From Prevotellaceae bacterium UBA2448 (GTDB lineage Bacteria; Bacteroidota; Bacteroidia; Bacteroidales; Bacteroidaceae), in the NCBI GenBank assembly GCA_002342585.1, contig DDQG01000030.1, positions 4,243 to 68,242 of the forward strand: 64,000 nt of DNA, given 5' to 3'. Under the pieces are notes generated by a model that saw only the letters and a program-made list of their open reading frames with translations, made no database searches and had not been told where the DNA came from. The translations under genes and the position numbers were made by a program. Shown here piece by piece: positions 33,069 to 41,814 of the stretch (positions are counted from its first letter, which is position 1; each line of letters begins with the position of its first letter).

Positions 33069-33648
33069 ACCATATTATCTTTCGACTACAAAGATAATAC
33101 ATTTATTTTACTTCGTACCAAAATACAACATGAAAATCACAAATCATTTCATTGTATTTACCAGCCATAAGCGCTCTCCACTCCCCATTTTTTACTGGTG
33201 TGCACACGAGAAAAATTTCCTGTGCACACGAAAAAAAATTGGTCTGTTTTGTGACAATTGTGACAATTGTGACAAAAATTTTTTACACTCGGATTTTTTG
33301 AACATAAAGTTGAAGTTTAGTTATCGTTAAGTTTATCTTTATTATAATTATCGAACTTCTTACTTGTATAATTATAAGTATATATATAAGAGCATATATA
33401 TACATATATAATATATATACAAATACAATATTAATAATATTGATTATCAGTAGCTATTAATAATAGTTACTAGTAGTAGTTATCAGTAGTGGGGGGTCCC
33501 TCGAGAAAACTAATGGCGTAAAAATCGACTGTCATTTGTCACAATTGTCACAAGAGGGATATTTTAATAAAGAACTTGATGTAAAATTCCTTGTATATAG
33601 CATTGATTTTTAGAATGAAATTGCCATCTTTGCAGAGAATTTTAAATT
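33069..33648. other. AT-rich non-coding region with TGTGACAATTG repeats
   Basis: No gene is seen. TGTGCACACGA occurs at 33199-33209 and 33221-33231. TTGTGACAA-type words repeat three times around 33249-33276, and their inverse (GTCACAATTGTCACAAG) appears near 33538. Between them, 33350-33480 is almost pure A/T with TATATA runs. cATCTTTG at 33625-33632 is a near-match -7 box for the following protease. It could be the remnant of an element origin or a dense operator region. Confidence 0.45.
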
Positions 33649-35787
33649 ATGATGAATATGAAAAGAATTTTATCTGTATCAGTTCTTTTGATGGTGGTTT
33701 CAGTTTTGTGTGCAAACCCTGTCAGCAAGGAGACTGCACGCAAGATTGCAGAAGCTTTCCTGAACCGTAATAATATGAGCCAGGGTGTGAAGCGACTGCC
33801 AAGTTTGACATTTGCCCAACCTTCTACTACTCAGGAGGAGAATTCAAGTCTGTATCTGTTTAATGCTGAGGACGGAGAGGGTTTCGTCATTGTCAGTGGT
33901 GATGACAGAACTGAACCGATTCTGGGTTATTCAGATAAGGGAAAGATTGATGTGAATGATATGCCTGCGAATATGCGTTCGTGGTTGCAGCATTATTCTG
34001 ACGAGATTGCTATGATACAGAGGTTTGACCTGAAGACTTCCAACGAACCAGCAAAGGACTGCGGAGAGGCTATTCCGAGTGCTCTGACTTGTGTATGGGA
34101 TCAAAATCCTGTATTTAATGACCAGTGTCCAATGGTCACTCTCTATTCCGATGCGAATTGCACACAGCAGTATGTGTATGAACCAGAGATTACTACTGAC
34201 CCTATACTTTCTGTGACTGGTTGTGCTGCTACCGCATTAGCACAGATTCTTTACTATTGGAAGCAGCCTGCTGCTACGACAGCTGAGATTCCAGCACGCG
34301 AATATGTATGGGAAGACAAGATAAGTAAATCAAAGGCAGGTATTCCTGGTACATCTGTGTGGATTAAATTTAACGACGAAGCGATTCCTGCCGGTACGAC
34401 AATCGACTGGAATAATATGTTGGACGATTATTTTATAAGAGACGAAAAGGGTTATCCCATCGACAAAACCGGTACAGACAAGCAAAAGGCTGCCGTTGCA
34501 AACCTGATGCACATCTGCGGTGCTGCTATGGGGATGCAATACGGCACGATTTACACATCGGGTTCTCAAGCCTATGAAATGGCCACCCTTGAGGCTACAA
34601 GGAAGTATCTTGGCTTTCCAAATGCTTCTGTCTGCATGCAAGACCAATATACTTATCAAGACTGGTTGCAGACTCTCTACAATGAGGTAAAAGTAGCTAA
34701 GGCAGTTTTCTTCGGAGGACAGAGCACTAGCGGAGGACACGGATTTGTGATTGACGGATATGACAAAGAAGACAATTTCCATGTGAACTGGGGATGGGGC
34801 GGAAGAGGTAACGGCTACTACCGCATAAATTCATTGCTTCCGGAAGACCAAGGAGCCGGAGGGGCTTTGGTAAACGACGGTTTTCGCATCAGACAGATGT
34901 TTTTCAGAAGCATTTATCCTAACGCTCCTGCTATTAAACCTGAACTCACAACTGAGTTTTGTGCCGTTACGGAAGAAGGAACAACTACTGTAGATAACGG
35001 ATACTACATCTTCCCTAGTGTAACTGTGAAAGTGTCAAATCTGAATGCCTTGAATGCAAAGTTCGAGATAGCTTTGAGACTTCACGGCAATGATTACAAT
35101 GAGTATCTGGACCTGACGGGGGGCAACCCTGTGGAACTGCCTATTGACAATTGGTATCGTATTCCATTAAACGGTTTGAATATTCCTGCGCATCTTTTGC
35201 ACGACGGAGTCTATTACCTGACACCTTGTTATGCCGCTCCTACTGATGACAAGTGGACTGAATGCCGCAACTCCGAAAATTGTCGTATCATGCTGACCGT
35301 TAAGGGCAATCAGGTGACTTTCAAGAATATCACACCTTATGTTCTTGGTTTCGTTTCGTCGAACAATCAGGATGTTTACAAGGAAAATGATGAAATTGAC
35401 TTTACGGCTACCCTGAAGTTGAAAGAAGGAGAAATTCACCAGAACATGTATACAGGTTTTACAATACGTGATGAACAAAATATGGAGTCAAACATAAACT
35501 ATGTTGCCAGAGATATATATTACCTGAAAGCTGGTGACGAATTTGACGTGGATTTCACTATACCAAGCGGACTACAAGCAGGAAAGTACTCTTTCTATTT
35601 CTATGACGGCAATTACCGAATTGAGGTGTGCACAGTAGATGTGAAGGGTGCTACAGAAGTGGAGACTGTGGAAGCGGATACTGAGAAGAAGGATTCTCCT
35701 ACTTACAACCTGAACGGACAACTCGTTGGCGAGGACTACAAGGGTATCGTCATCAAGAACGGAGAAAAGTTTTTCCAAAACAAATAG
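33649..35787 (+). CDS. Secreted C10 family cysteine protease
   Basis: The 712-residue product has a signal peptide ending in VLCA and a Spi/streptopain propeptide (NPVSKETARKIAEAFL, GFVIVSGDDRTEPILGYSD). The catalytic domain has the Cys nucleophile in VTGCAATALAQIL near residue 191 and the His in SGGHGFVIDGYD near residue 363, followed by NWGWGG. These match the C10 consensus more closely than the paralog at 4.7-7.2 kb. Beta-rich C-terminal domains end in YNLNGQLVGEDYKGIVIKNG, the tail typical of secreted Prevotella proteins. A patatin gene follows after 12 bases, so the two may be co-transcribed. The start could also be the ATG at 33658. Confidence 0.92.
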   Translation: MMNMKRILSVSVLLMVVSVLCANPVSKETARKIAEAFLNRNNMSQGVKRLPSLTFAQPSTTQEENSSLYLFNAEDGEGFVIVSGDDRTEPILGYSDKGKIDVNDMPANMRSWLQHYSDEIAMIQRFDLKTSNEPAKDCGEAIPSALTCVWDQNPVFNDQCPMVTLYSDANCTQQYVYEPEITTDPILSVTGCAATALAQILYYWKQPAATTAEIPAREYVWEDKISKSKAGIPGTSVWIKFNDEAIPAGTTIDWNNMLDDYFIRDEKGYPIDKTGTDKQKAAVANLMHICGAAMGMQYGTIYTSGSQAYEMATLEATRKYLGFPNASVCMQDQYTYQDWLQTLYNEVKVAKAVFFGGQSTSGGHGFVIDGYDKEDNFHVNWGWGGRGNGYYRINSLLPEDQGAGGALVNDGFRIRQMFFRSIYPNAPAIKPELTTEFCAVTEEGTTTVDNGYYIFPSVTVKVSNLNALNAKFEIALRLHGNDYNEYLDLTGGNPVELPIDNWYRIPLNGLNIPAHLLHDGVYYLTPCYAAPTDDKWTECRNSENCRIMLTVKGNQVTFKNITPYVLGFVSSNNQDVYKENDEIDFTATLKLKEGEIHQNMYTGFTIRDEQNMESNINYVARDIYYLKAGDEFDVDFTIPSGLQAGKYSFYFYDGNYRIEVCTVDVKGATEVETVEADTEKKDSPTYNLNGQLVGEDYKGIVIKNGEKFFQNK

Positions 35788-35799
35788 AAGATGTAAGAA

Positions 35800-36660
35800 A
35801 TGAAAGTAGGACTCGTACTGGAAGGCGGCGGTATGCGAAGCCTGTTTACTATGGGCATCGTGGATTTGATGATTGAAGAAGGCATCAAGGTGGATGGTGT
35901 TGTGGGTGTGTCGGCTGGTGCCTGCTTCGGTTGCAATTATAAATCGCACCAACCTGGAAGATCTCTGAGGTATAATATACAGATGAAGGACGAACCCAGA
36001 TATATGGGTTGGAGGACTTTCCTGAGAACAGGCAACCTGCTCGATCCGGAGTTTGCATATCATACTGTGCCGATGGAGATTGACATCTTCGACAGAGAGA
36101 CTTTCGAGAAAGACCCTACGGAATTTCATGTGGTTTGCACGGACATAGTGACAGGCAAACCTGTATATAAACAACTGAAGACCATCGACTACGAGGCTCT
36201 GGAATGGATCAGGGCTTCGTCGTCGATGCCTCTTGTCTCAACCCCCGTAGAACTGGAGGGCAAGCTTTTGCTCGACGGAGGCATGACGGACAGCATTCCG
36301 CTGAAGTATGCACAGGAACAGGGTTTTGAGAAGAATATAGTCATTCTGACACAACCGGAGGAGTACCGGAAACACGCCTCGAAGCTTCCCCTACTCTTCA
36401 AACTGCTGCTTGGTAAGTACCCACAGATTGCAGAGACGATGGGAAGACGCCATCTTATGTATAATGCACAAAAAGAGTTCATCAAGGCTGAGGCGGCAAA
36501 GGGAAATGCCATGCTCATATACCCTGATGAACCGTTGAATATCAGTCGCACGAGTCAGAACGAAGCCGACATGCGACGAGTGTATGGGTTAGGACGCCAG
36601 AAAGGCAAGGAGTTACTTGCTGAACTGAAGTCCTACGTAGAGTCCTTCCACGTTCTTTAA
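35800..36660 (+). CDS. Patatin-like phospholipase (RssA family)
   Basis: A 286-residue serine hydrolase with the patatin dyad. LVLEGGGMRSLF gives the oxyanion hole, GVSAGA (residues about 41-46) the nucleophile Ser, and LLDGGMTDSIP the catalytic Asp near residue 165. There is no signal peptide, so it is probably cytoplasmic or peripheral, acting on phospholipid or acyl ester. It follows the C10 protease by 12 bases. Its last 48 bases overlap the 3' end of the DUF4923-like gene on the other strand. Confidence 0.9.
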   Translation: MKVGLVLEGGGMRSLFTMGIVDLMIEEGIKVDGVVGVSAGACFGCNYKSHQPGRSLRYNIQMKDEPRYMGWRTFLRTGNLLDPEFAYHTVPMEIDIFDRETFEKDPTEFHVVCTDIVTGKPVYKQLKTIDYEALEWIRASSSMPLVSTPVELEGKLLLDGGMTDSIPLKYAQEQGFEKNIVILTQPEEYRKHASKLPLLFKLLLGKYPQIAETMGRRHLMYNAQKEFIKAEAAKGNAMLIYPDEPLNISRTSQNEADMRRVYGLGRQKGKELLAELKSYVESFHVL

Positions 36661-37269
36661 GAGTGAGTTGAGTGTTCCGAGCGAACTGCTTGCAGCAGCT
36701 GCTGTAGAAGACACTGTATTCACGAAAGTAAGCAGTTTGTCGGTCTTCATGGCAAGTTGCAGTTTTCCGCCAGACAGTTTGCAGTTCATCTTCACAGTTT
36801 TCTTCAACTTAGTAAACGTAAGTGAGAGGTCGCTTCCCTCAATCTTATAAGTAGCAGCAACGGTTTTCTTTCCTACTGCCACTGTTGCCTTTCCACCTTT
36901 TTCGAATGTAATCTTCATAGCACCCGGTTTGATGCCAGCCTTGGTGAGAGCATCGTTGAGTTTTGTCTGTGCTTTTGATGCAGCAGCTGCAGCAGTAGCC
37001 TTGGAGAGCACGTTTGAAGACTCAGCAGCGATGCAAGGACTTTCGTAGTTCCATGTGCCGATGATGTTCGACTCGCTCACCTTGCTTGTGCCGATAAGGC
37101 TTGTTACTACATTGGCAATGGTAGAACCGGTTTCGGAATTACCTGTTGCCTTACTTACTGCTGTTGATGCAGCACCCTTGATAAGATCGCCCAACTGGGC
37201 ATTTGATGCAGTAGGCATGCAGAATGCTACTGCGGCAGCTAGAGCTACCTTGAGATTTTTTTTGTTCAT
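36613..37269 (-). CDS. DUF4923-like secreted protein
   Basis: About 218 residues from the ATG at 37269, where a signal peptide (MNKKNLKVALAAAVAFCMPT, ending SNA) begins. The layout matches DUF4923 proteins of Prevotella: GDLIKGAASTAVSKATG near the start, IIGTWNYESPCIAAES, MKITFEKGGKATVAVG and a terminal EGLYVGLQFSK. It is Ala/Ser/Lys-rich and probably periplasmic or outer-membrane associated; the function is unknown. The conserved C-terminal motif is coded inside the patatin 3' end, so the convergent overlap is real rather than a wrong stop. Confidence 0.78.
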   Translation of the reverse strand: MNKKNLKVALAAAVAFCMPTASNAQLGDLIKGAASTAVSKATGNSETGSTIANVVTSLIGTSKVSESNIIGTWNYESPCIAAESSNVLSKATAAAAASKAQTKLNDALTKAGIKPGAMKITFEKGGKATVAVGKKTVAATYKIEGSDLSLTFTKLKKTVKMNCKLSGGKLQLAMKTDKLLTFVNTVSSTAAAASSSLGTLNSLLKNVEGLYVGLQFSK

Positions 37270-37371
37270 GTTGTCTAATAAATTGAGTTTTGTCATTAAC
37301 ACTATTCTATAACGAGAAATGTCATAAATTTAGTATCCGATAAACTCATTTAAAGTTTTATTTCAGTTTGT

Positions 37372-38700
37372 TTACAATTCGATATTCTCTACGTTTTCCA
37401 CTTCGCAGAACTTCTTGGTATATTTTCCGACCTTAAGATTCTTGATGGTCACATCGCGGGCAGGCATACGCTTGTCGCCCATGAGGGTGATGACTTTCTC
37501 ACAGGAGTCAACCTGCACATCCTCGATGTGGAGTCCCTGAATCTTGGTGAGACGAGTTTCGTAGTCGGGGAAGTCCTTCCACTGATAAACCACATCGGTA
37601 GCAAGTGCAACTACTTCCTTGCAGTAGTTTACACGAGCTCCGCGCAACCAGATGTTCTCAACAAATCCACCACGACGGTGGTTAGTCTTCACATAATAGA
37701 GACGAAGCACATTGCCCGGTGTGGTGCAGTTGGTCATATACACATTGCGAATGCCCCCGGAGAGTTCGGAACCGATGCCGAGGAGGGTGTGCCCCTTCTT
37801 TATGGTGCAGTTACGAATGACGATATTCTCAGTAGGACAGTCGAGTCGCCAGGCATCCTGATTACGACCAGCCTTGATGACTACAGCATCGTCGCCCTGG
37901 TCGAAGGTGCAATTCTCCACAAGGAAATTCTTCGTCATGTCGATGTCTATTCCGTCGTTATTATGTCCGTGAGCATAGACATCGAGTCCACGGGCTATAC
38001 CTCCGTCACACATATATATATGTATGGTCCAGAAAGGACTTTCACGAATAGCGAAATTCTCAAGCAGAACATTCTTGCAACGGTTGAACTGTATGAGATG
38101 AGGACGCATACGACTGAGTGTGTCGGCTACCTGTCGCTCCTGCATCGGAGTGTATTCGGAACACCATGTGTAAAGACGGCGAGTGGCTTCAATATGCGAC
38201 TTAGGACGACTGAACCATGTTTTCCAATAGTTCATGCGAGGAGCAAGTTTCCCCTTTCCGCTGATGGCTACATTTTCACATTCGTAAGCAAATACGAGAG
38301 GAGAATAATTGTAGCACTCCACTCCCTCCCATGTAGTATGAACGGCAGGAAGGTAATCCTTTGGGTTGTCGGTAAACTCTACTACAGCTCCTTCGTCAAG
38401 ACGCAAGTTGCAGTTGGATTTGAAATGAATAGCTCCGGTAATCCACTTACCCTTGGGCACCACTACATAACCGCCACCAGCCTCGTTACAGGCTGCCATA
38501 GCACGTTTGAATGCCTTTGTGCAGAGTGTTTTACCATCAGACTTAGCTCCATATTTCGTGATAGGAAATTCCTTGTCAGGGAAAATGTATTCCTTGATAG
38601 GATTCATCGGAAACGGAGTATCGGTTATCACTATCTCACGATACTGAGCTGATGCCAGAACGGAAGCGAGGGTGAATAGTAATGTAAGTATTTGTCGCAT
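37372..38700 (-). CDS. Secreted polygalacturonase (GH28)
   Basis: Hydrolyses galacturonan in pectin. The 442-residue product has a signal peptide ending in ASA. A right-handed beta-helix carries the GH28 motifs: NNDGIDID (NTD motif Asp), QGDDAVVIKAG (paired Asp), GHTLLGIGSE (GHG motif His) and the later KTNHRRG (RxK-like). The N-terminal ITKYGAKSDGKTLCTKAF is typical of the family. It pairs functionally with the CE8 esterase at 1.8-3.3 kb, but there is no SusC/SusD pair nearby, so this is not an obvious polysaccharide utilisation locus. A heptad array begins 6 bases before its start codon. Confidence 0.93.
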   Translation of the reverse strand: MRQILTLLFTLASVLASAQYREIVITDTPFPMNPIKEYIFPDKEFPITKYGAKSDGKTLCTKAFKRAMAACNEAGGGYVVVPKGKWITGAIHFKSNCNLRLDEGAVVEFTDNPKDYLPAVHTTWEGVECYNYSPLVFAYECENVAISGKGKLAPRMNYWKTWFSRPKSHIEATRRLYTWCSEYTPMQERQVADTLSRMRPHLIQFNRCKNVLLENFAIRESPFWTIHIYMCDGGIARGLDVYAHGHNNDGIDIDMTKNFLVENCTFDQGDDAVVIKAGRNQDAWRLDCPTENIVIRNCTIKKGHTLLGIGSELSGGIRNVYMTNCTTPGNVLRLYYVKTNHRRGGFVENIWLRGARVNYCKEVVALATDVVYQWKDFPDYETRLTKIQGLHIEDVQVDSCEKVITLMGDKRMPARDVTIKNLKVGKYTKKFCEVENVENIEL

Positions 38701-38705
38701 TTAGG

Positions 38706-38760
38706 AAATGAAAAATGAAAAATGAAAAATTATGAATTATGCATTATGAATTATGCATTA
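38706..38760 (+). repeat. Heptad arrays AAATGAA x3 and ATTATGA/ATTATGC x4
   Basis: AAATGAA occupies 38706-38726 (three units). ATTATGA, ATTATGC, ATTATGA, ATTATGC occupy 38729-38756. It fills the spacer between GH28 and rfbA and forms the 5' leader of the GH28 gene. Confidence 0.75.
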
Positions 38761-38768
38761 CTTAAGTG

Positions 38769-39659
38769 TTAGCGAGTGCCAAAATATTCAGTGTCGGCAA
38801 GTTTCATAAGGTATTGACCGTATTGGTTCTTAATCATCGGTTGTGCCAGTTCACGGAGTTTCTCGGTAGAAATCCACCCTTTCAGATATGCTATACCTTC
38901 AAGACAGGCAATTTTGAGTCCTGTACGTTTTTCGAGTACTTCGATAAAGGTACTTGCTTCGGAAAGAGAATCGTGAGTACCTGTGTCGAGCCAGGCAAAA
39001 CCGCGACCAAGAAGTTGTACTTTGAGATTATGTTCGTTGAGGAATTCCTGATTTACTGTGGTAATCTCCAATTCGCCGCGGGCACTTGGTTTGATGTGCT
39101 TAGCTATCTCAACTACTTTATTGGGATAGAAATAGAGTCCCACAACAGCATAGTTGGACTTCGGCTTGAGTGGTTTTTCTTCGATAGAAAGACAGTTACC
39201 CTCTTTATCGAACTCAGCCACACCATAGCGTTCCGGATCTTGTACCCAATAACCGAACACACTTGCCTTGCCTGCTGAAGCATCCTTCACACACTGCTGA
39301 AGCATGCCGGAGAAGCCACGACCGTGGAAGATGTTATCACCAAGAACCAGACACACATCATCGTTGCCAATGAATTTCTCACCAATGATGAATGCCTGTG
39401 CGAGTCCGTCGGGAGAGGGTTGTTCAGCATATTCAAAATGTACTCCATAATCGCTGCCGTCACCCAGGAGACGTTTGAATCCAGGCAAGTCATACGGAGT
39501 AGATATGATGAGTATCTCCTTGATGCCCGCCAACATAAGCACACTGATGGGGTAATAGACCATCGGCTTGTCAAAGATTGGGAGCAGCTGTTTGCTGACC
39601 CCTTTCGTTATAGGATAGAGACGAGTGCCTGACCCGCCTGCAAGAACAATGCCCTTCAT
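38769..39659 (-). CDS. rfbA: Glucose-1-phosphate thymidylyltransferase
   Basis: Makes dTDP-glucose, the first step to dTDP-rhamnose, for surface polysaccharide. The 296-residue protein has the signature LAGGSGTRLYPITKGVSKQL, the motifs YYPISVLMLAG and LGDNIFHG, FEEKP-like SIEEKPLKPKSNYAVVGLYFY, and AWLDTGTHDSL. Length and motifs match RmlA/RfbA closely. The partner genes rfbB, rfbC and rfbD are not in the window. Confidence 0.95.
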   Translation of the reverse strand: MKGIVLAGGSGTRLYPITKGVSKQLLPIFDKPMVYYPISVLMLAGIKEILIISTPYDLPGFKRLLGDGSDYGVHFEYAEQPSPDGLAQAFIIGEKFIGNDDVCLVLGDNIFHGRGFSGMLQQCVKDASAGKASVFGYWVQDPERYGVAEFDKEGNCLSIEEKPLKPKSNYAVVGLYFYPNKVVEIAKHIKPSARGELEITTVNQEFLNEHNLKVQLLGRGFAWLDTGTHDSLSEASTFIEVLEKRTGLKIACLEGIAYLKGWISTEKLRELAQPMIKNQYGQYLMKLADTEYFGTR

Positions 39660-39676
39660 TTAGTTTACAGTTTAAA

Positions 39677-39731
39677 GGTTAAAGGTTAGAGGTTAGTGGT
39701 TAGAGTCAATAACCTATAACCTATAACCTAT
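39677..39731 (+). repeat. Heptad arrays GGTTAAA/GGTTAGA x4 and AACCTAT x3
   Basis: GGTTAAA, GGTTAGA, GGTTAGT, GGTTAGA (39677-39704) and AACCTAT three times (39711-39731) fill the spacer between rfbA and the thioredoxin gene. Confidence 0.75.
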
Positions 39732-39741
39732 AAGGAAGGAA

Positions 39742-40305
39742 TTACTTCTTTGCAGCAGGTTTTTTGAATGGAGACTTCTTCGGAGCAGGAGTTACCTTTG
39801 CTGCAGGAACAGTTTTTGGTGCTTTCTTTGCTGTAGCCATTGCTCCGCTAACAGCCTTTTCGATTTCTTCGCCACGGAGTCCGCGAGCTACGATGCGACC
39901 GTCCGGAGCGAAAAGGATGATTTCTGGAATACCCTTAATGCCATAAGCATCGGAACCAGCCTTCTGTGCATTCAGCATCTGAGGATAGTTGATACCCAGT
40001 TCGGTGATAGCTGTACGAGTGTCGTCCGGTTCGTCCCAAGTAGCAACACCCAGCACTGTGAAGTGTTCACCCTTGTACTTGTTATATACATTGATGAGGT
40101 TAGGAATTTCGCGACGGCAAGGAGGACACCAACTTGCCCAGAAATCTACGAGTACATACTTACCCTTACCTACATAGTCGGAGAGTTTGGTTGTCTTGCC
40201 ATCATAAGTAGCAGAGAAGTCCTTGAACATGTCACCAGCCTGTTGTGCAAAACCAGTTGAGAAAGAGAATGCCGTAAGGAGGCAAGCCAATAGATACTTT
40301 TTCAT
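39742..40305 (-). CDS. TlpA-like thioredoxin with Lys/Pro/Ala tail
   Basis: The 187-residue product has a signal peptide ending in GFAQ, so it acts in the periplasm as a disulfide reductase. A thioredoxin fold carries the active site WASWCPPCRRE near residue 59 and the cis-proline loop IKGIPEIILF. The last ~30 residues (from TAKKAPKTVP) are a low-complexity Lys/Pro/Ala tail unusual for the family, perhaps binding cell-wall or nucleic acid polyanions. The minus strand reads TATCTTCG at 40352-40359 as a likely -7 box. Confidence 0.88.
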   Translation of the reverse strand: MKKYLLACLLTAFSFSTGFAQQAGDMFKDFSATYDGKTTKLSDYVGKGKYVLVDFWASWCPPCRREIPNLINVYNKYKGEHFTVLGVATWDEPDDTRTAITELGINYPQMLNAQKAGSDAYGIKGIPEIILFAPDGRIVARGLRGEEIEKAVSGAMATAKKAPKTVPAAKVTPAPKKSPFKKPAAKK

Positions 40306-40483
40306 AATATTAAAATGTATAATGTTAAACGATATTTTCTGAAGTTTGTTGCGAAGATAGGAGTTTTTGTCCTAATACATTATATTATTTATAGTTTTTT
40401 TGAAAAATAGCATGTGTTCACGAACACTTCTCTTGATTTATATCATAAAAACAAAGGAAAACAAAATGTTTTCGCACACAATT

Positions 40484-40514
40484 CTTGCAGACATACAGAA
40501 AACCCCTACCTTTG
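40484..40514 (+). promoter_or_regulatory. Promoter of the candidate small RNA
   Basis: CTTG (40484-40487), 19 bases, TACCTTTG (40507-40514): one mismatch in the -33 box. Confidence 0.6.
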
Positions 40515-40520
40515 CATCGT

Positions 40521-40583
40521 GTTTTTCATAGTATTAGATTTAAGGTTATTAAGGTATGGGGATACGTCGGTATCCCTTTTTTT
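40521..40583 (+). ncRNA. Candidate small RNA (~60 nt)
   Basis: A promoter (40484-40514) and an intrinsic terminator (40559-40583) bracket about 60 bases without an open reading frame. The internal words TAGTATTAGATTTAAGGTTA look like sequence I have seen upstream of other Bacteroidales genes, but I cannot verify that here. The next gene starts 117 bases after the terminator, so this is either a free-standing small RNA or a terminated leader for the antiporter gene. Confidence 0.45.
40559..40583 (+). terminator. Terminator of the candidate small RNA
   Basis: A GGGATAC/GTATCCC stem with loop GTCG is followed by a T run of about seven. Confidence 0.75.
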
Positions 40584-40600
40584 GTGTCCGTATGCGAACT

Positions 40601-40635
40601 GAAAATTGAAAATTGAAAATTGAAAGTTGAAAATT
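40601..40635 (+). repeat. Heptad array GAAAATT x5
   Basis: Five tandem units GAAAATT x3, GAAAGTT, GAAAATT lie between the small RNA terminator and the antiporter gene. Confidence 0.75.
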
Positions 40636-40699
40636 AGTTTATTGTTTACGAAAAACTTCGTAACTTCGCAGCCGTTATAGAATTACATATTCATTCACC

Positions 40700-41716
40700 A
40701 TGGAATTGTTTCTTGATATAGTTTTTTTTGCAGTCGGTCTTACCCTGATTGTGAAGGGTGCAGACTGGTTGACAGACGGAGCTGCAAACATAGCCCACCG
40801 TTTCGGAATCCCCACCCTAGTTATTGGACTTACCATCGTTGCCATAGGTACTTCGGCACCGGAATTTGTAGTCAGTATGCTCGGAGCCATCCACAAGAGT
40901 CCGGACATTGCCATCGGAAATGTGGTGGGTAGCAATATCTTCAACATACTCGGAATGATTGGTTGCACAGCGATGATCTCCCCTATTCTGCTGACTCGCA
41001 ACAATGTGTTGCGCGACTTGCCAATCATGACTCTTGCAGTAGGCATGTTGCTCGTGCTGTTGGCAGACAATCTGTTTGAGGAGGGAGTGTCGAACACCCT
41101 GTCTCGTGGCGACGGACTCATCCTCATGGGGCTGTTTCTCATGTTCATGTACTATACTGTGTGGTTGGCAACGAGAGAAAAGAAGAAAAAACGTTCGCAA
41201 TGGGAAATTGAGGAGCACGAAGAACTGGAGGAGAAACTGGAGTCGCAGACGAAGAAACAAAGTGTATGGTTGTCCGTGCTGTTATTCCTTTTGGGACTGG
41301 GATGTCTGATTGGTGGTGGAGAACTTATGGTTGACGGTGCTTCAGGCATAGCTCGTGCACTTGGTGTGAGCGACGCCATCATTGCCCTCACCATCGTAAG
41401 TATAGGTACTTCGGCACCGGAACTTGCCACGAGTATCACGGCAGCCAGAAAGGGCGACAACGCTATGGCTATCGGAAATGTGGTGGGTAGTGTGGTTTTC
41501 AATGCTTTGCTTATCCTCGGAGCCTCAGCACTCGTTTTCCCATTGCCGATGAGCGGCATAACATACACCGACATGCTGGTGCAGGTTGGCGCTGCCATCT
41601 TCTTCTGGATTATATGTTTCAAGGGCAAAAAACGTTATGTCATCACCCGCACAGAAGGATTTATTATGATTCTTATGCAAGTAGCATATTATGTGTATCT
41701 GGTGGTGAATAAGTGA
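40700..41716 (+). CDS. Ca2+/Na+ antiporter (CaCA family, YrbG-like)
   Basis: This 338-residue inner-membrane protein has about ten membrane segments in two inverted halves. Each half carries an alpha-repeat of the exchanger family: GTSAPEFVVSMLGA then GNVVGSNIFNILG, and GTSAPELATSITAA then GNVVGSVVFNALL. A charged cytoplasmic loop (EKKKKRSQWEIEEHEELEEK) separates the halves. It exports Ca2+ in exchange for Na+ or H+. TAACTTCG at 40661-40668 is a likely -7 box. Confidence 0.92.
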   Translation: MELFLDIVFFAVGLTLIVKGADWLTDGAANIAHRFGIPTLVIGLTIVAIGTSAPEFVVSMLGAIHKSPDIAIGNVVGSNIFNILGMIGCTAMISPILLTRNNVLRDLPIMTLAVGMLLVLLADNLFEEGVSNTLSRGDGLILMGLFLMFMYYTVWLATREKKKKRSQWEIEEHEELEEKLESQTKKQSVWLSVLLFLLGLGCLIGGGELMVDGASGIARALGVSDAIIALTIVSIGTSAPELATSITAARKGDNAMAIGNVVGSVVFNALLILGASALVFPLPMSGITYTDMLVQVGAAIFFWIICFKGKKRYVITRTEGFIMILMQVAYYVYLVVNK

Positions 41717-41772
41717 TTTCTTAAAGGAGTTAAAGAAGTTAAGGAGTTAAGACGTTTCTGAAGCGTGAAAGT

Positions 41773-41814
41773 GATGGAAGATGGAAGATGTATGATGTAT
41801 GATGTATGATGAAA
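41773..41814 (+). repeat. Heptad array GATGGAA/GATGTAT x6 containing a start codon
   Basis: GATGGAA twice, GATGTAT three times, then GATGAAA. The ATGs of the next gene (41806 and 41809) lie in the last repeat units. Confidence 0.75.

Noticed and set aside
33130..33330. A 66-residue plus-strand frame between rmuC and the protease
   Set aside because: Its Cys/Asp/Asn run is simply the translation of the TTGTGACAA repeats, and there is no promoter or ribosome site.
37372..38700. Pectin polysaccharide utilisation locus
   Set aside because: The CE8, GH28, GH43-like and GH2 genes are scattered over 60 kb and there is no SusC/SusD pair or hybrid sensor beside any of them.
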